Origin: an uncultured Bacteroidota bacterium
Lineage (GTDB): Bacteria > Bacteroidota > Bacteroidia > Bacteroidales > WCHB1-69
DNA length: 64,000 nt
Assembly (NCBI GenBank): GCA_902786595.1
Contig: CADADB010000002.1
Span: 94,011-158,010 of the forward strand
Reading direction: 5' to 3'
Shown: positions 5,487 through 13,060 of the stretch, one piece after another
Layout of the letters: each line of letters begins with the position of its first letter
Position numbering within the stretch: the stretch's first letter is position 1
The notes under the pieces: generated by a model
What the model was told of the DNA's origin: nothing
Databases searched by the model: none
What the model saw: only the letters and a program-made list of their open reading frames with translations
Program-made: the position numbers and the translations under genes

Positions 5487-7895
5487 ATGAAGAAACTTTT
5501 ATTTTTTTTCGGTTTATTCTGCATGATAAACCTGACATTTGCCCAGGAGATGGTGACGGTTCACCAAAACGGGCATGATTTCCAAGTGAGTGCGGTGCGC
5601 TCGGTCACTGACTATCCGGCTGAAAATATCCAGTTCTGGGTGGGCACTGGCAGTAACAGCGTTGTGGCTGTGTTCAAATGGTGTCAAGACGAAACGATGG
5701 GTATTGCCTACGGTTACCGTTGGGACGGCTCGGCCACCATCTACGACATGTTGACGGGCATCGCTGCCGCCGACAGCCGTTTCACCGTCACGTTCAACAG
5801 TTCCCAAACGTTCATCAACAACATCTCCTATCAAGATGACACGTATAACGAGTATTTTGAGACGGAGGGTTACTGCATGTACACCTTTAATGGCAGCATG
5901 TCTGCAGGTCTGAGCGATGCATTGTCTGACAATGGTTATTTTGAGTTGGAAGAGTGGGGCGAATGCTACCCGTTCCCGAGCACCACGCCGATTATCGCAG
6001 CCACCGACCCGAATGCTGGCCCTGTTGATGCCACCATTCCCGCCACCGAAATCGCTTATTGGGTGGGCACTGGCAACACGGAAGTGGTTTTCGTCGGCAA
6101 CTGGTGCAGTCCCGAAGTTGCTTTGGCTTGGGGTGTTCGTTTCGACGGCACCAGCACCACTGTAGAGGCCGTGATGGACACCATTGCTGCCTACGACAGC
6201 CGTTTCGACTATTCCGGTGGCGGTGGTATCATTTATGATGTCACCTATCAAGATGCCAACTACAATCTTACCATGGTACAACCAACTACCGGTTTCGTTA
6301 TGTATAATGTGAACGGCACTTTGGCTAATTTCGGCTATACAGAGATGTATGTCTCACAGGGTGATCTTATCAAAGTGGGAAATACCGATTGCGCTACCCT
6401 AACTGGTGATCCGAGCGATTGGACGACGTTGGGCTATGCTTGGCAAACCCCGATTGTGTCGGTTACTGCTCCTGCAGTGCCTGTTCCCGATGAGGCCACT
6501 ATCGCTTTCAGCGACATCCTCTTCTGGGTAGGTACCGGTTCCAACGAGGCCGTGATGGCCGTGAACTGGGCCGACACCGCGTTGGCATGGGGTTACCGCT
6601 GGGATGGTACCGCCACCGTGGCCGACATGATGAACCACATCGCCGCCGCTGACCCCCGCTTCAGCTTTACGGGCACGGGCATGGTCAGCGACATCAACTA
6701 CATTGACACTGCTGCCGGCATGACCACTCCGCTCGGCATCACCCCAGGCAACTGGTGGGGCAGTACCAACAACGGCGTGATGGACTGGGGTATGGGCCAA
6801 ACACTCGCCAACGGTGATTTTGAGAAATGGGCGGATGGCAGCACGGGTATCCTCGTTGACAGTGTATGGGTTGACGAATACGGCGGATACTGGAACTACA
6901 TCTACGTCTATCCGATGACGATTTATCCTGTCACCGTTCCTGACACTACGGGAGGTTCCGGTCCTGACACGATTCCCGAACACGGTCCTTTCTGCGGTGG
7001 TGTAGGCACGGATGGCTGCAATGCTATCGCTGCTGATGACAACCAGTTCGTGGCATGGGCAACGTCAGTGGTGCTCACGCGCGGTCCGCAGGATATCTCC
7101 AACCCGAACAGCCCGTTAGCATCCTTCGGTGACGAAACGAATGCCATCGGACCGGCCACACCGAACAACAGCATGGATGCCGTCAGTCTCGGCGACGGCG
7201 GTTCCGCGCTGGTTACTTTTGAACGTCCTATCCAAAACGGGGAAGGTCCTGACTTTGCCGTGTTCGAGAACGACAACAACGGCGGTTTCCTGGAATTGGC
7301 CTTCGTGGAGGTGAGCTCCGACGGCGTGCATTTCGTGCGCTTCCCAGCCACTTCTCTCACCCAGACGGAAACCCAGACTGGCTCCTTTGCCTTCACAGAT
7401 CCCACCTTCATCAACAACCTGGCCGGCAAGTTCCAGATCGGCTACGGTACTCCGTTTGATCTCCAGGAGCTGGCTGACAGCGCAAACCTCAACATTGACA
7501 GCATTGTCTATGTGCGGATCATCGACGTGGTGGGCAATATCGACCCGCAGTACGCCACCTACGACGCTTTCGGTCACATCGTCAACGATCCTTGGCCGAC
7601 CGACTTCGCCAGCTGCGGTTTCGACCTCACCGGCGTGGGTGTTATCCACCAGAAACCCGTCGGCATTGACAACCACGAGATGCCGCAAGTTTTCGCCTAC
7701 CCGAATCCTTGCAACGGCACATTGTACATCATCAACGAGAATTCCGAAAAAGTGGCACTTTACAATATGAACGGACAATTGTTGGAAATGGTGAACAGCG
7801 GAGACACTCACATTACCTTGAACATGCAATCTTATCCCGCAGGTCTTTATTTGCTGAAAGTCGGCAACGGCGTTCAGAAGATTCTGAAAAAATAA
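5487..7895 (+). CDS. Cobalamin-controlled T9SS surface protein with three WVGTGS repeats
   Basis: This 802-residue protein has a signal peptide (residues 1-20, cleavage near TFAQ). Three homologous modules begin around residues 50, 191 and 346, each with FWVGTGSN-VV, A-GYRWDG-AT, D(M/T)---IAA-DSRF and a V-DI-Y-D end. From about residue 502 a different module follows (GGVGTDGCNAIAADDNQFV, LGDGGSALVTFERPIQNG, PDFAVFENDNNGGFLELA, VEVSSDGVHFVRF). Residues about 735-802 are a T9SS type A sorting domain (VFAYPNPCNGTLYI ... YPAGLYLLKVGNGVQKILKK). The riboswitch upstream implies a role in cobalamin capture at the surface. The third kind of module resembles proteins annotated only as 'cell surface protein' beside cobalamin transport genes (recalled, not searched). 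The exact ligand is unknown. Confidence 0.82.
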   Translation: MKKLLFFFGLFCMINLTFAQEMVTVHQNGHDFQVSAVRSVTDYPAENIQFWVGTGSNSVVAVFKWCQDETMGIAYGYRWDGSATIYDMLTGIAAADSRFTVTFNSSQTFINNISYQDDTYNEYFETEGYCMYTFNGSMSAGLSDALSDNGYFELEEWGECYPFPSTTPIIAATDPNAGPVDATIPATEIAYWVGTGNTEVVFVGNWCSPEVALAWGVRFDGTSTTVEAVMDTIAAYDSRFDYSGGGGIIYDVTYQDANYNLTMVQPTTGFVMYNVNGTLANFGYTEMYVSQGDLIKVGNTDCATLTGDPSDWTTLGYAWQTPIVSVTAPAVPVPDEATIAFSDILFWVGTGSNEAVMAVNWADTALAWGYRWDGTATVADMMNHIAAADPRFSFTGTGMVSDINYIDTAAGMTTPLGITPGNWWGSTNNGVMDWGMGQTLANGDFEKWADGSTGILVDSVWVDEYGGYWNYIYVYPMTIYPVTVPDTTGGSGPDTIPEHGPFCGGVGTDGCNAIAADDNQFVAWATSVVLTRGPQDISNPNSPLASFGDETNAIGPATPNNSMDAVSLGDGGSALVTFERPIQNGEGPDFAVFENDNNGGFLELAFVEVSSDGVHFVRFPATSLTQTETQTGSFAFTDPTFINNLAGKFQIGYGTPFDLQELADSANLNIDSIVYVRIIDVVGNIDPQYATYDAFGHIVNDPWPTDFASCGFDLTGVGVIHQKPVGIDNHEMPQVFAYPNPCNGTLYIINENSEKVALYNMNGQLLEMVNSGDTHITLNMQSYPAGLYLLKVGNGVQKILKK

Positions 7896-7943
7896 CCCTT
7901 TTATATTAATGAGTGGCCGGCTTTGGGATGAGTGGCCGGCTGA
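7892..7943 (+). repeat. Duplicated 3' element, copy 2 (tandem AATGAGTGGCCGGCT)
   Basis: The same element as 3921-3972, beginning at the stop codon of the T9SS protein: ACCCTTTTATATTAATGAG, GTGGCCGGCT, TTGGGATGAG and TGGCCGGCTGAG. Confidence 0.85.
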
Positions 7944-7948
7944 GAATG

Positions 7949-7976
7949 AAAAAGCCCCGCGATTGCGGGGCTTTTT
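7949..7976. terminator. Bidirectional rho-independent terminator
   Basis: A perfect 12-bp stem, AAAAAGCCCCGC with GCGGGGCTTTTT, and a GATT loop. It serves the T9SS protein gene on the plus strand and ahcY on the minus strand (stop at 7987). Confidence 0.93.
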
Positions 7977-7986
7977 CTGTTATCGG

Positions 7987-9396
7987 TTAGTAGCGGTAAG
8001 CGTCTGTTTTGTAAGGACCTTCGACTTTCACGCCGATGTAGTCGGCCTGCTTTTGCGTGAGCTTCGTCAGTTTCACGCCGATTTTGCCTAAGTGCAGACG
8101 GGCAACCTCTTCGTCGAGGTGCTTGGGCAGGTTATAGACCCCCACTTTGTATTCGTGCTGCCAAAGGTCGAGCTGTGCCATTACCTGGTTGGTAAAGGAG
8201 TTGCTCATCACGAAAGAAGGATGGCCGGTGGCGCAGCCCAAATTCACGAGGCGGCCTTCCGCCAAGATGAAAATGGAGTGGCCGTCGGGGAAGATGTATT
8301 CATCCACCTGTGGTTTGATGTTCCGTTTCGTGATGTGCGCTTGGCTCTCGAATGCGCTGACCTGTATCTCGTTGTCGAAGTGGCCGATGTTGCAGACGAT
8401 GGACTGGTCTTTCATCTTGTTGAGGTGATCCATGGTGATGACGTCGCAGTTGCCTGTGCAGGTGACGTAGATGTTGCCCTCGTCGAGCGCGTCTTCCACG
8501 GTCTTGACCTCAAAGCCCTCCATAGCGGCCTGCAGTGCGCAGATGGGATCGACTTCGGTGACGATGACGCGGGCGCCGTAGGAACGCATGGCTTGCGCAC
8601 AACCTTTACCTACATCGCCATAGCCGCACACGACCACTACCTTGCCGGCCACCATCACATCGGTGGCGCGCTTGATGCCGTCAGCGAGAGATTCGCGGCA
8701 GCCGTATTTGTTGTCGAACTTGGATTTCGTCACGGAGTCGTTGACGTTGATGGCGGGGAAGAGCAACTCGCCGCGCTCCATCATCTGGTAGAGACGGTGC
8801 ACGCCGGTGGTGGTCTCCTCGGACACGCCCTTGATCTCCTTCACCATGTTGTGCCAATGGTGCGGATCCTCTTTCAGCACTTGCTTCAGAGTGTTGAAGA
8901 TGACGGCCTGTTCGTGGGACTCGGGTTTGGCGTCGAGGACAGTCGGGTCGTCTTCGGCCTTGCATCCGAGGTGGATGAGCAGAGTGGCGTCACCGCCGTC
9001 ATCCACAATGAGTTGCGGGCCTTTGCCGCCAGGGAACGAGAGGGCATTTACCGTGCACCACCAATAGTCCTCCAAAGATTCACCTTTCCAAGCGAACACG
9101 GAGACGCCGTTGTCGGCGATAGCTGCGGCTGCGTGGTCCTGCGTGGAGAAGATGTTGCAGCTGCACCAGCGCACTTCCGCGCCGAGGTGTGTAAGCGTCT
9201 CAATTAACACGGCTGTCTGGATGGTCATGTGCAGCGAGCCCATGATACGCACGCCCTTCAACGGTTTGCTGTCACCGTATTTTTCACGGATAGCCAACAA
9301 GCCGGGCATCTCTTTTTGGGAGACATCAATGTCCTTGTGTCCCCATTCCGCCAAATTCATATCGGCGATTTTGTATTTCAAATTATTGTCAATCAT
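7987..9396 (-). CDS. ahcY: Adenosylhomocysteinase
   Basis: The enzyme hydrolyses S-adenosylhomocysteine to adenosine and homocysteine and so relieves product inhibition of methyltransferases. The 469-residue product is full length. Visible marks are the N-terminal [29 protein letters not shown], the catalytic-domain [12 protein letters not shown], the NAD-binding [22 protein letters not shown] with its GxGxxGxG pattern, and the C-terminal KTDAYRY, where the Lys and Tyr contact the cofactor of the neighbouring subunit. The start ATG is 15 bp downstream of the stop of a methyltransferase gene, so the two are probably one transcript. Confidence 0.97.
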   Translation of the reverse strand: MIDNNLKYKIADMNLAEWGHKDIDVSQKEMPGLLAIREKYGDSKPLKGVRIMGSLHMTIQTAVLIETLTHLGAEVRWCSCNIFSTQDHAAAAIADNGVSVFAWKGESLEDYWWCTVNALSFPGGKGPQLIVDDGGDATLLIHLGCKAEDDPTVLDAKPESHEQAVIFNTLKQVLKEDPHHWHNMVKEIKGVSEETTTGVHRLYQMMERGELLFPAINVNDSVTKSKFDNKYGCRESLADGIKRATDVMVAGKVVVVCGYGDVGKGCAQAMRSYGARVIVTEVDPICALQAAMEGFEVKTVEDALDEGNIYVTCTGNCDVITMDHLNKMKDQSIVCNIGHFDNEIQVSAFESQAHITKRNIKPQVDEYIFPDGHSIFILAEGRLVNLGCATGHPSFVMSNSFTNQVMAQLDLWQHEYKVGVYNLPKHLDEEVARLHLGKIGVKLTKLTQKQADYIGVKVEGPYKTDAYRY

Positions 9397-9411
9397 ATAG
9401 TTGTAAGATTT

Positions 9412-10206
9412 TTAATTTTTGTATTTCAATAAATAAAATGCAGAAGTAGTGAAAAAGTTCCGAATCCACGGTAGTTTAGCGACGAAACTGTTCAGTTTGC
9501 GCGGCTTGAGATGGAATTTCTGCTCATAATGCGGATTGATGAACCACAACTGCTTGGTAATGATGTCATAACCCGTTTCTTTTGCCAATCGTTCGAATTT
9601 TTCCACAGGCATTTTCGAACGTTTGATACTCAATAGTTCATCAATGATACTCTGTTTTTCTTTGCAAAGTTTCAATAATCCTTTGTATAAAGGTGCAGGA
9701 AGAAGATGGATGAAAGGAAATTTGGAGATTTTGCTTTTACAGATCTGCTGATGACCACCAAAGGGCATCTGCCAAGCTGGAAAAGCGAAGAAAACGATTC
9801 CATTTTCGCGCAAGAGGGGTATGATTTTCAAGAAGAAATCCCTTTTACCATCAGGTTCAATATGTTCGATGCAATCATGCACCATCACAATGTCAAATAG
9901 ATTGCTTTCGTTGGACAGAGGAGGGTAGTTTAAAAAGTTCTCTGCACAAAAATCCCCGTTTTGTCCCTTTTCGTCAAAGAAAATCTTGGCTTTCTCAATT
10001 TGCCCGGCATTCAAGTCAATCCCCTTCACATAACATCCTAATTCAGCGAAAGGAAGCAGATTGCCACCTTCGCCACAGCCGATCTCCAGAACTTTTGTTT
10101 CAGGAGTGATAGGAATATAGGATTTTAAATAGTCAATGTAATACTTCCGACTCGTATTGGCTAACTCATTAAAATACTGCCATCTATCCAAATGACGTTG
10201 CTGCAT
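9412..10206 (-). CDS. Class I SAM-dependent methyltransferase
   Basis: The product has 264 residues with a Rossmann-fold methyltransferase domain at about residues 25-160: motif I VLEIGCGEGGNLLPFAELG, acidic motif II KGIDLNAGQIEKAK and motif IV FDIVMVHDCIEHIEP. The C-terminal part (HLLPAPLYKGLLKL ... KPRKLNSFVAKLPWIRNFF) is hydrophobic and basic. The HDCIEHI pattern is shared with UbiG/Coq3-like and sugar or lipid methyltransferases; the substrate cannot be told. An AAGGAG stands close to the ATG. It leads a two-gene operon with ahcY, which removes the by-product of its reaction. Confidence 0.85.
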   Translation of the reverse strand: MQQRHLDRWQYFNELANTSRKYYIDYLKSYIPITPETKVLEIGCGEGGNLLPFAELGCYVKGIDLNAGQIEKAKIFFDEKGQNGDFCAENFLNYPPLSNESNLFDIVMVHDCIEHIEPDGKRDFFLKIIPLLRENGIVFFAFPAWQMPFGGHQQICKSKISKFPFIHLLPAPLYKGLLKLCKEKQSIIDELLSIKRSKMPVEKFERLAKETGYDIITKQLWFINPHYEQKFHLKPRKLNSFVAKLPWIRNFFTTSAFYLLKYKN

Positions 10207-10296
10207 TGATCTCCTTATTTTGAATTATCAGTATGTGAAAGAATAACCTATTCCCGTATTTGAGCCCCAAACAGAGTGAGATTATTTATCAATCGG

Positions 10297-10304
10297 CAAA
10301 AATA
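10297..10304 (-). promoter_or_regulatory. -7 box TATTTTTG for the methyltransferase-ahcY operon
   Basis: Minus-strand TAnnTTTG about 90 bp upstream of the methyltransferase ATG. It is divergent from the ptb promoter at 10327-10334. Confidence 0.65.
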
Positions 10305-10326
10305 CAAAAAATCTCAATAAAAATTG

Positions 10327-10334
10327 TATCTTTG
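10327..10334 (+). promoter_or_regulatory. -7 box TATCTTTG for ptb
   Basis: Perfect TAnnTTTG match 29 bp upstream of the ptb ATG. Confidence 0.75.
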
Positions 10335-10362
10335 CCGTCTGTAACCTTAAAATTGTAACAAT

Positions 10363-11265
10363 ATGGCTATCACAAAATTAGACCAATTAGTTGATTTAGT
10401 TAAGTCAAAACCGAAAAAGAGATTAGTGGCGGCCAACGCCAACGATGCGCACACCATTGAAGCGGTTTATGCTGCTTTGGAGCTGGGCGTGATCGATGCC
10501 ACTCTCGTCGGCAATCCCGAAGAGATTGAGAAAGTGTGCAAGGAGCACAACTTCGACATGTCCAAATTCACCATCGTTCCCGAATATGTCGATACGAAGG
10601 CGGCTGCCAAGGCCTGTGACCTCATCAACGCAGGTGAAGGCCAGATTCTGATGAAAGGCCTGCTGCCTACCGACAAATACATGCGCGCCATTCTGAACAA
10701 GGAGAAAGGTCTTTGTCCTCCGAAAGCCACTTTGTCGCATGTGACGGTGATTGAAAATCCTGCCTACCATAAGTTGTTGATTGTGGGTGATGTGGCCGTG
10801 ATTCCCGCTCCTGAACTGAAAGAAAAACAAGCTATTCTCAAATATTTGATCGAAACGGCAAAGGCACTGGGCATTGAAAAACCGAAAGTCGCTTGTTTGG
10901 CCGCCACAGAGCAGGTTTCTGTCGGTATGCAGGCATGTGTTGACGCTGCTCTGCTCGCCGCTATGGGCAGCCGCGGACAACTCGGCAACGCCTATATCGA
11001 AGGTCCTATCTCTTTGGACCTCGCCATCGACAAAGAGACGGTGGAAATCAAGAAATTCAAGAGCGATGTCGCTGGCGATGCAGACTGTCTGCTCTTCCCG
11101 AACATTGAGACGGGCAACGTGTTCTACAAGTGCTGCACGAAATTCAACCATGCCGAACTGGGTGCGTTGCTAAAGGGTGCCAAAGTGCCTTGTGTGCTCT
11201 CTTCTCGTGGTGACAGCGCCAAAACGAAAATGTATTCCATCGCACTGGCTGCATTAATGGCATAA
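10363..11265 (+). CDS. ptb: Phosphate butyryltransferase (phosphate acyltransferase family)
   Basis: The enzyme exchanges CoA for phosphate on butyryl-CoA (or a related short acyl-CoA), giving the acyl-phosphate that a kinase turns into ATP and the free acid. The 300-residue product matches the Ptb length and layout: ANANDAHTIEAVYAALELGVIDATLVGN near the N-terminus, AGEGQILMKGLLPTDKYMRAIL, the nucleotide-contact region ACLAATEQVSVGMQACVDAALLAAMG, and the C-terminal LLFPNIETGNVFYKCCTKF plus PCVLSSRGDSAKTK. Close relatives act on acetyl- or other acyl-CoAs, so butyrate is the most likely but not the only substrate. No butyrate kinase is adjacent; cdaA starts 12 bp downstream, an unusual pairing. 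Confidence 0.88.
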   Translation: MAITKLDQLVDLVKSKPKKRLVAANANDAHTIEAVYAALELGVIDATLVGNPEEIEKVCKEHNFDMSKFTIVPEYVDTKAAAKACDLINAGEGQILMKGLLPTDKYMRAILNKEKGLCPPKATLSHVTVIENPAYHKLLIVGDVAVIPAPELKEKQAILKYLIETAKALGIEKPKVACLAATEQVSVGMQACVDAALLAAMGSRGQLGNAYIEGPISLDLAIDKETVEIKKFKSDVAGDADCLLFPNIETGNVFYKCCTKFNHAELGALLKGAKVPCVLSSRGDSAKTKMYSIALAALMA

Positions 11266-11277
11266 TTTAGGGAAAGT

Positions 11278-12072
11278 ATGACGGAATTGGCTGCTATTTT
11301 CGATTTTATCGATTTCCGCATCGTTGATGTCCTCGACATCCTGATTGTGGCGGTCCTGCTTTTCGAACTTTACAAGCTGACGAAAGGCACTGCCGCCGTG
11401 AAGATTTTTTGGATGCTCGCACTCATCTACGTTATCTGGAAAGTGGTTGCCTTTTTCCATTTTACCATGCTTTCCGACCTGATGGGCGAACTCGTCAGTG
11501 TGGGTGTGCTCGCCGTCATTATCCTGTTCCAACCGGAAATCCGCAAGTTCCTGCTCTATATCGGCGACGGTCGGCTGATGCGCTTTTTCAGCGATCGTTT
11601 TGTCAAGCAGAGTAAAAAAACGAATTATGCGGAAGAGATCGAGGCGGTGAAAGAGGCCTGCCGGCACATGTCAACCACCAAAACGGGCGCTCTGATCATT
11701 TTTGCCCGCCAGACTCCGTTGGATGAGTTCCTGAATACCGGAGAACTGATCGATGCCAAACCGTCGGCAGAGCTTTTGGAGAACATCTTCTTCAAAAACA
11801 GCCCGCTGCATGATGGAGCTGTCATTATCAAGAACCATCGGATTACAGCCGCCCGCTGCATTTTGCCGGTTTCCAAGAACCGTGACCTGCCACAGGAGGT
11901 GGGCTTGCGCCACCGTTCGGCTCTGGGTGCCACCGAATTCACCGATGCCATCGCGGTGGTTGTTTCCGAACAGACTGGGAACATCTCCGTCTGTTATAAC
12001 GGAGAGATGACCCGAGACCTCACCTCTTCCACACTTCGCCAAATGTTGGAGGAAATTTTGACAAAAGATTAG
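11278..12072 (+). CDS. cdaA: Diadenylate cyclase, CdaA type
   Basis: CdaA makes the second messenger c-di-AMP from two ATP. The 264-residue protein has three N-terminal membrane helices (about residues 15-35, 40-60 and 64-85, including SVGVLAVIILFQPEIRKFL) and a cytoplasmic DAC domain with the catalytic motifs PLHDGAVII (DGA) and GLRHRSALGATE (RHR). This is the standard CdaA order and size. CdaA commonly controls K+ and osmotic balance and envelope homeostasis. The gene follows ptb by 12 bp and shares its transcript. A strong terminator follows. No regulator CdaR or phosphodiesterase is beside it. Confidence 0.94.
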   Translation: MTELAAIFDFIDFRIVDVLDILIVAVLLFELYKLTKGTAAVKIFWMLALIYVIWKVVAFFHFTMLSDLMGELVSVGVLAVIILFQPEIRKFLLYIGDGRLMRFFSDRFVKQSKKTNYAEEIEAVKEACRHMSTTKTGALIIFARQTPLDEFLNTGELIDAKPSAELLENIFFKNSPLHDGAVIIKNHRITAARCILPVSKNRDLPQEVGLRHRSALGATEFTDAIAVVVSEQTGNISVCYNGEMTRDLTSSTLRQMLEEILTKD

Positions 12073-12095
12073 TGTTTTCCCAAAATATTATCATC

Positions 12096-12129
12096 AAAGG
12101 AGGGTTTTCGTGTGAAAATCCTCCTTTTT
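12096..12129 (+). terminator. Rho-independent terminator after cdaA
   Basis: AAAGGAGGGTTTTC and GAAAATCCTCCTTT pair around a GTGT loop with one mismatch, followed by TT. It lies between convergent genes and reaches the stop codon of the leftward transporter gene at 12128. Confidence 0.88.
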
Positions 12130-13021
12130 ATATGCCTATGCCCAAAAGCAATCCGCCGAACAGAAGTCCCAACACCATGGTTATTAGCTTCATGAGGAGG
12201 AAGTTCCGTTTAGATTGGGCCAGCAAAGGAATGCCTGCATGACCGTTCTGCGCGATAGAGTTGGCGATAAGGATGGAGAAAGGGATGCTTCCCTGCAAAA
12301 ACAGCATCACGAAGATCAAATGCGGGCCCGAGACGGGCAGGAAGCCGATGCCCACCGCAATCAGGAGCAACACCCATTTTGTCCAAGTGTTGTTTTCCAT
12401 AATCGCTTGCAAGTCAAAATACTGGTTAAGAATTCCCAACACCAGAAGAGTGCCGAAGGCGTATAGGAACAGTTTGAGCGCATGTTGTTTGATGATATGT
12501 TCCCAGACATGTTCCCGTAAATAATGTGTGATACGTTCTTTCCAGTGTCGGTTATGGGAATTGACATGGTGGTGTTGGTGCTCTTCATGGAGGACGAAAT
12601 CGTGTGTCTCTGAAGTGATTAACTCTCCGGTGGGAATTTTTTGCAGGAGCATTCCGGTTACGAATCCGATAACGAACAGGATGCCAGTCAGCAGGAGGGC
12701 GTTTTTAGGGCTTTGGGCAGCCATGAACAGCGCCTCATCGCCGAAAGTGGCCACCATACCGCCAATCAGCGCCCCGAACGAGAGCAAACGATGGGTGAAA
12801 AGCGACACCACCACGAAGCCGCCGGCACAACCGGGAATGGCTCCGAGAAGACATGCCAACGCGACCTCTGCCACGGGCTTTCCATGAATGTTTTTGAAAA
12901 TGCGTCCGGAAGAAGAGATGTTGATGGACTCCACCACCGCCATCAGCAACAACACCAACAGCGTGATGGACACCGATTCCCTTAGTGCTTCCCACAATAT
13001 TCCCCACAAATTCTCCATCAC
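12128..13021 (-). CDS. Putative metal transporter, ArsP_2/DUF2899-like, with His-rich loop
   Basis: An integral membrane protein of 297 residues with about eight hydrophobic segments. The first half has ALACLLGAIPGCAGGFVVVSLF and SFGALIGGMVATFGDEALFM, patterns I associate with the family annotated as putative manganese or heavy-metal transporters (PF11449); family assignment is from memory. Between the halves is a cytoplasmic or periplasmic loop rich in His (EEHQHHHVNSHNRHW), a likely metal-binding stretch. The second half (FLPVSGPHLIFVMLFLQGSIPFS ... NGHAGIPLLAQSKR) carries another small-residue membrane motif and a His. It is the last gene of the leftward operon that contains the hydrogenase-like Fe-S protein, from which it is separated by a 39-bp gap holding a heptad array. 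The transported ion is unknown. Confidence 0.68.
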   Translation of the reverse strand: MMENLWGILWEALRESVSITLLVLLLMAVVESINISSSGRIFKNIHGKPVAEVALACLLGAIPGCAGGFVVVSLFTHRLLSFGALIGGMVATFGDEALFMAAQSPKNALLLTGILFVIGFVTGMLLQKIPTGELITSETHDFVLHEEHQHHHVNSHNRHWKERITHYLREHVWEHIIKQHALKLFLYAFGTLLVLGILNQYFDLQAIMENNTWTKWVLLLIAVGIGFLPVSGPHLIFVMLFLQGSIPFSILIANSIAQNGHAGIPLLAQSKRNFLLMKLITMVLGLLFGGLLLGIGI

Positions 13022-13030
13022 ACCGCTTCA

Positions 13031-13058
13031 ATAACCCATAACCAATAACCCATCACCA
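13031..13058 (+). repeat. Heptad tandem array C (ATAACCC)
   Basis: Four units (ATAACCC, ATAACCA, ATAACCC, ATCACCA) fill the 39-bp gap between two leftward genes, ending 2 bp from the stop codon of the hydrogenase-like gene. Confidence 0.8.
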
Positions 13059-13060
13059 TT

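Noticed and set aside
8092-9207. Long plus-strand open frame of 371 codons across ahcY
   Set aside because: It lies wholly antisense to a full-length, clearly recognised ahcY; its product has no known pattern and follows the codon bias of the opposite strand.
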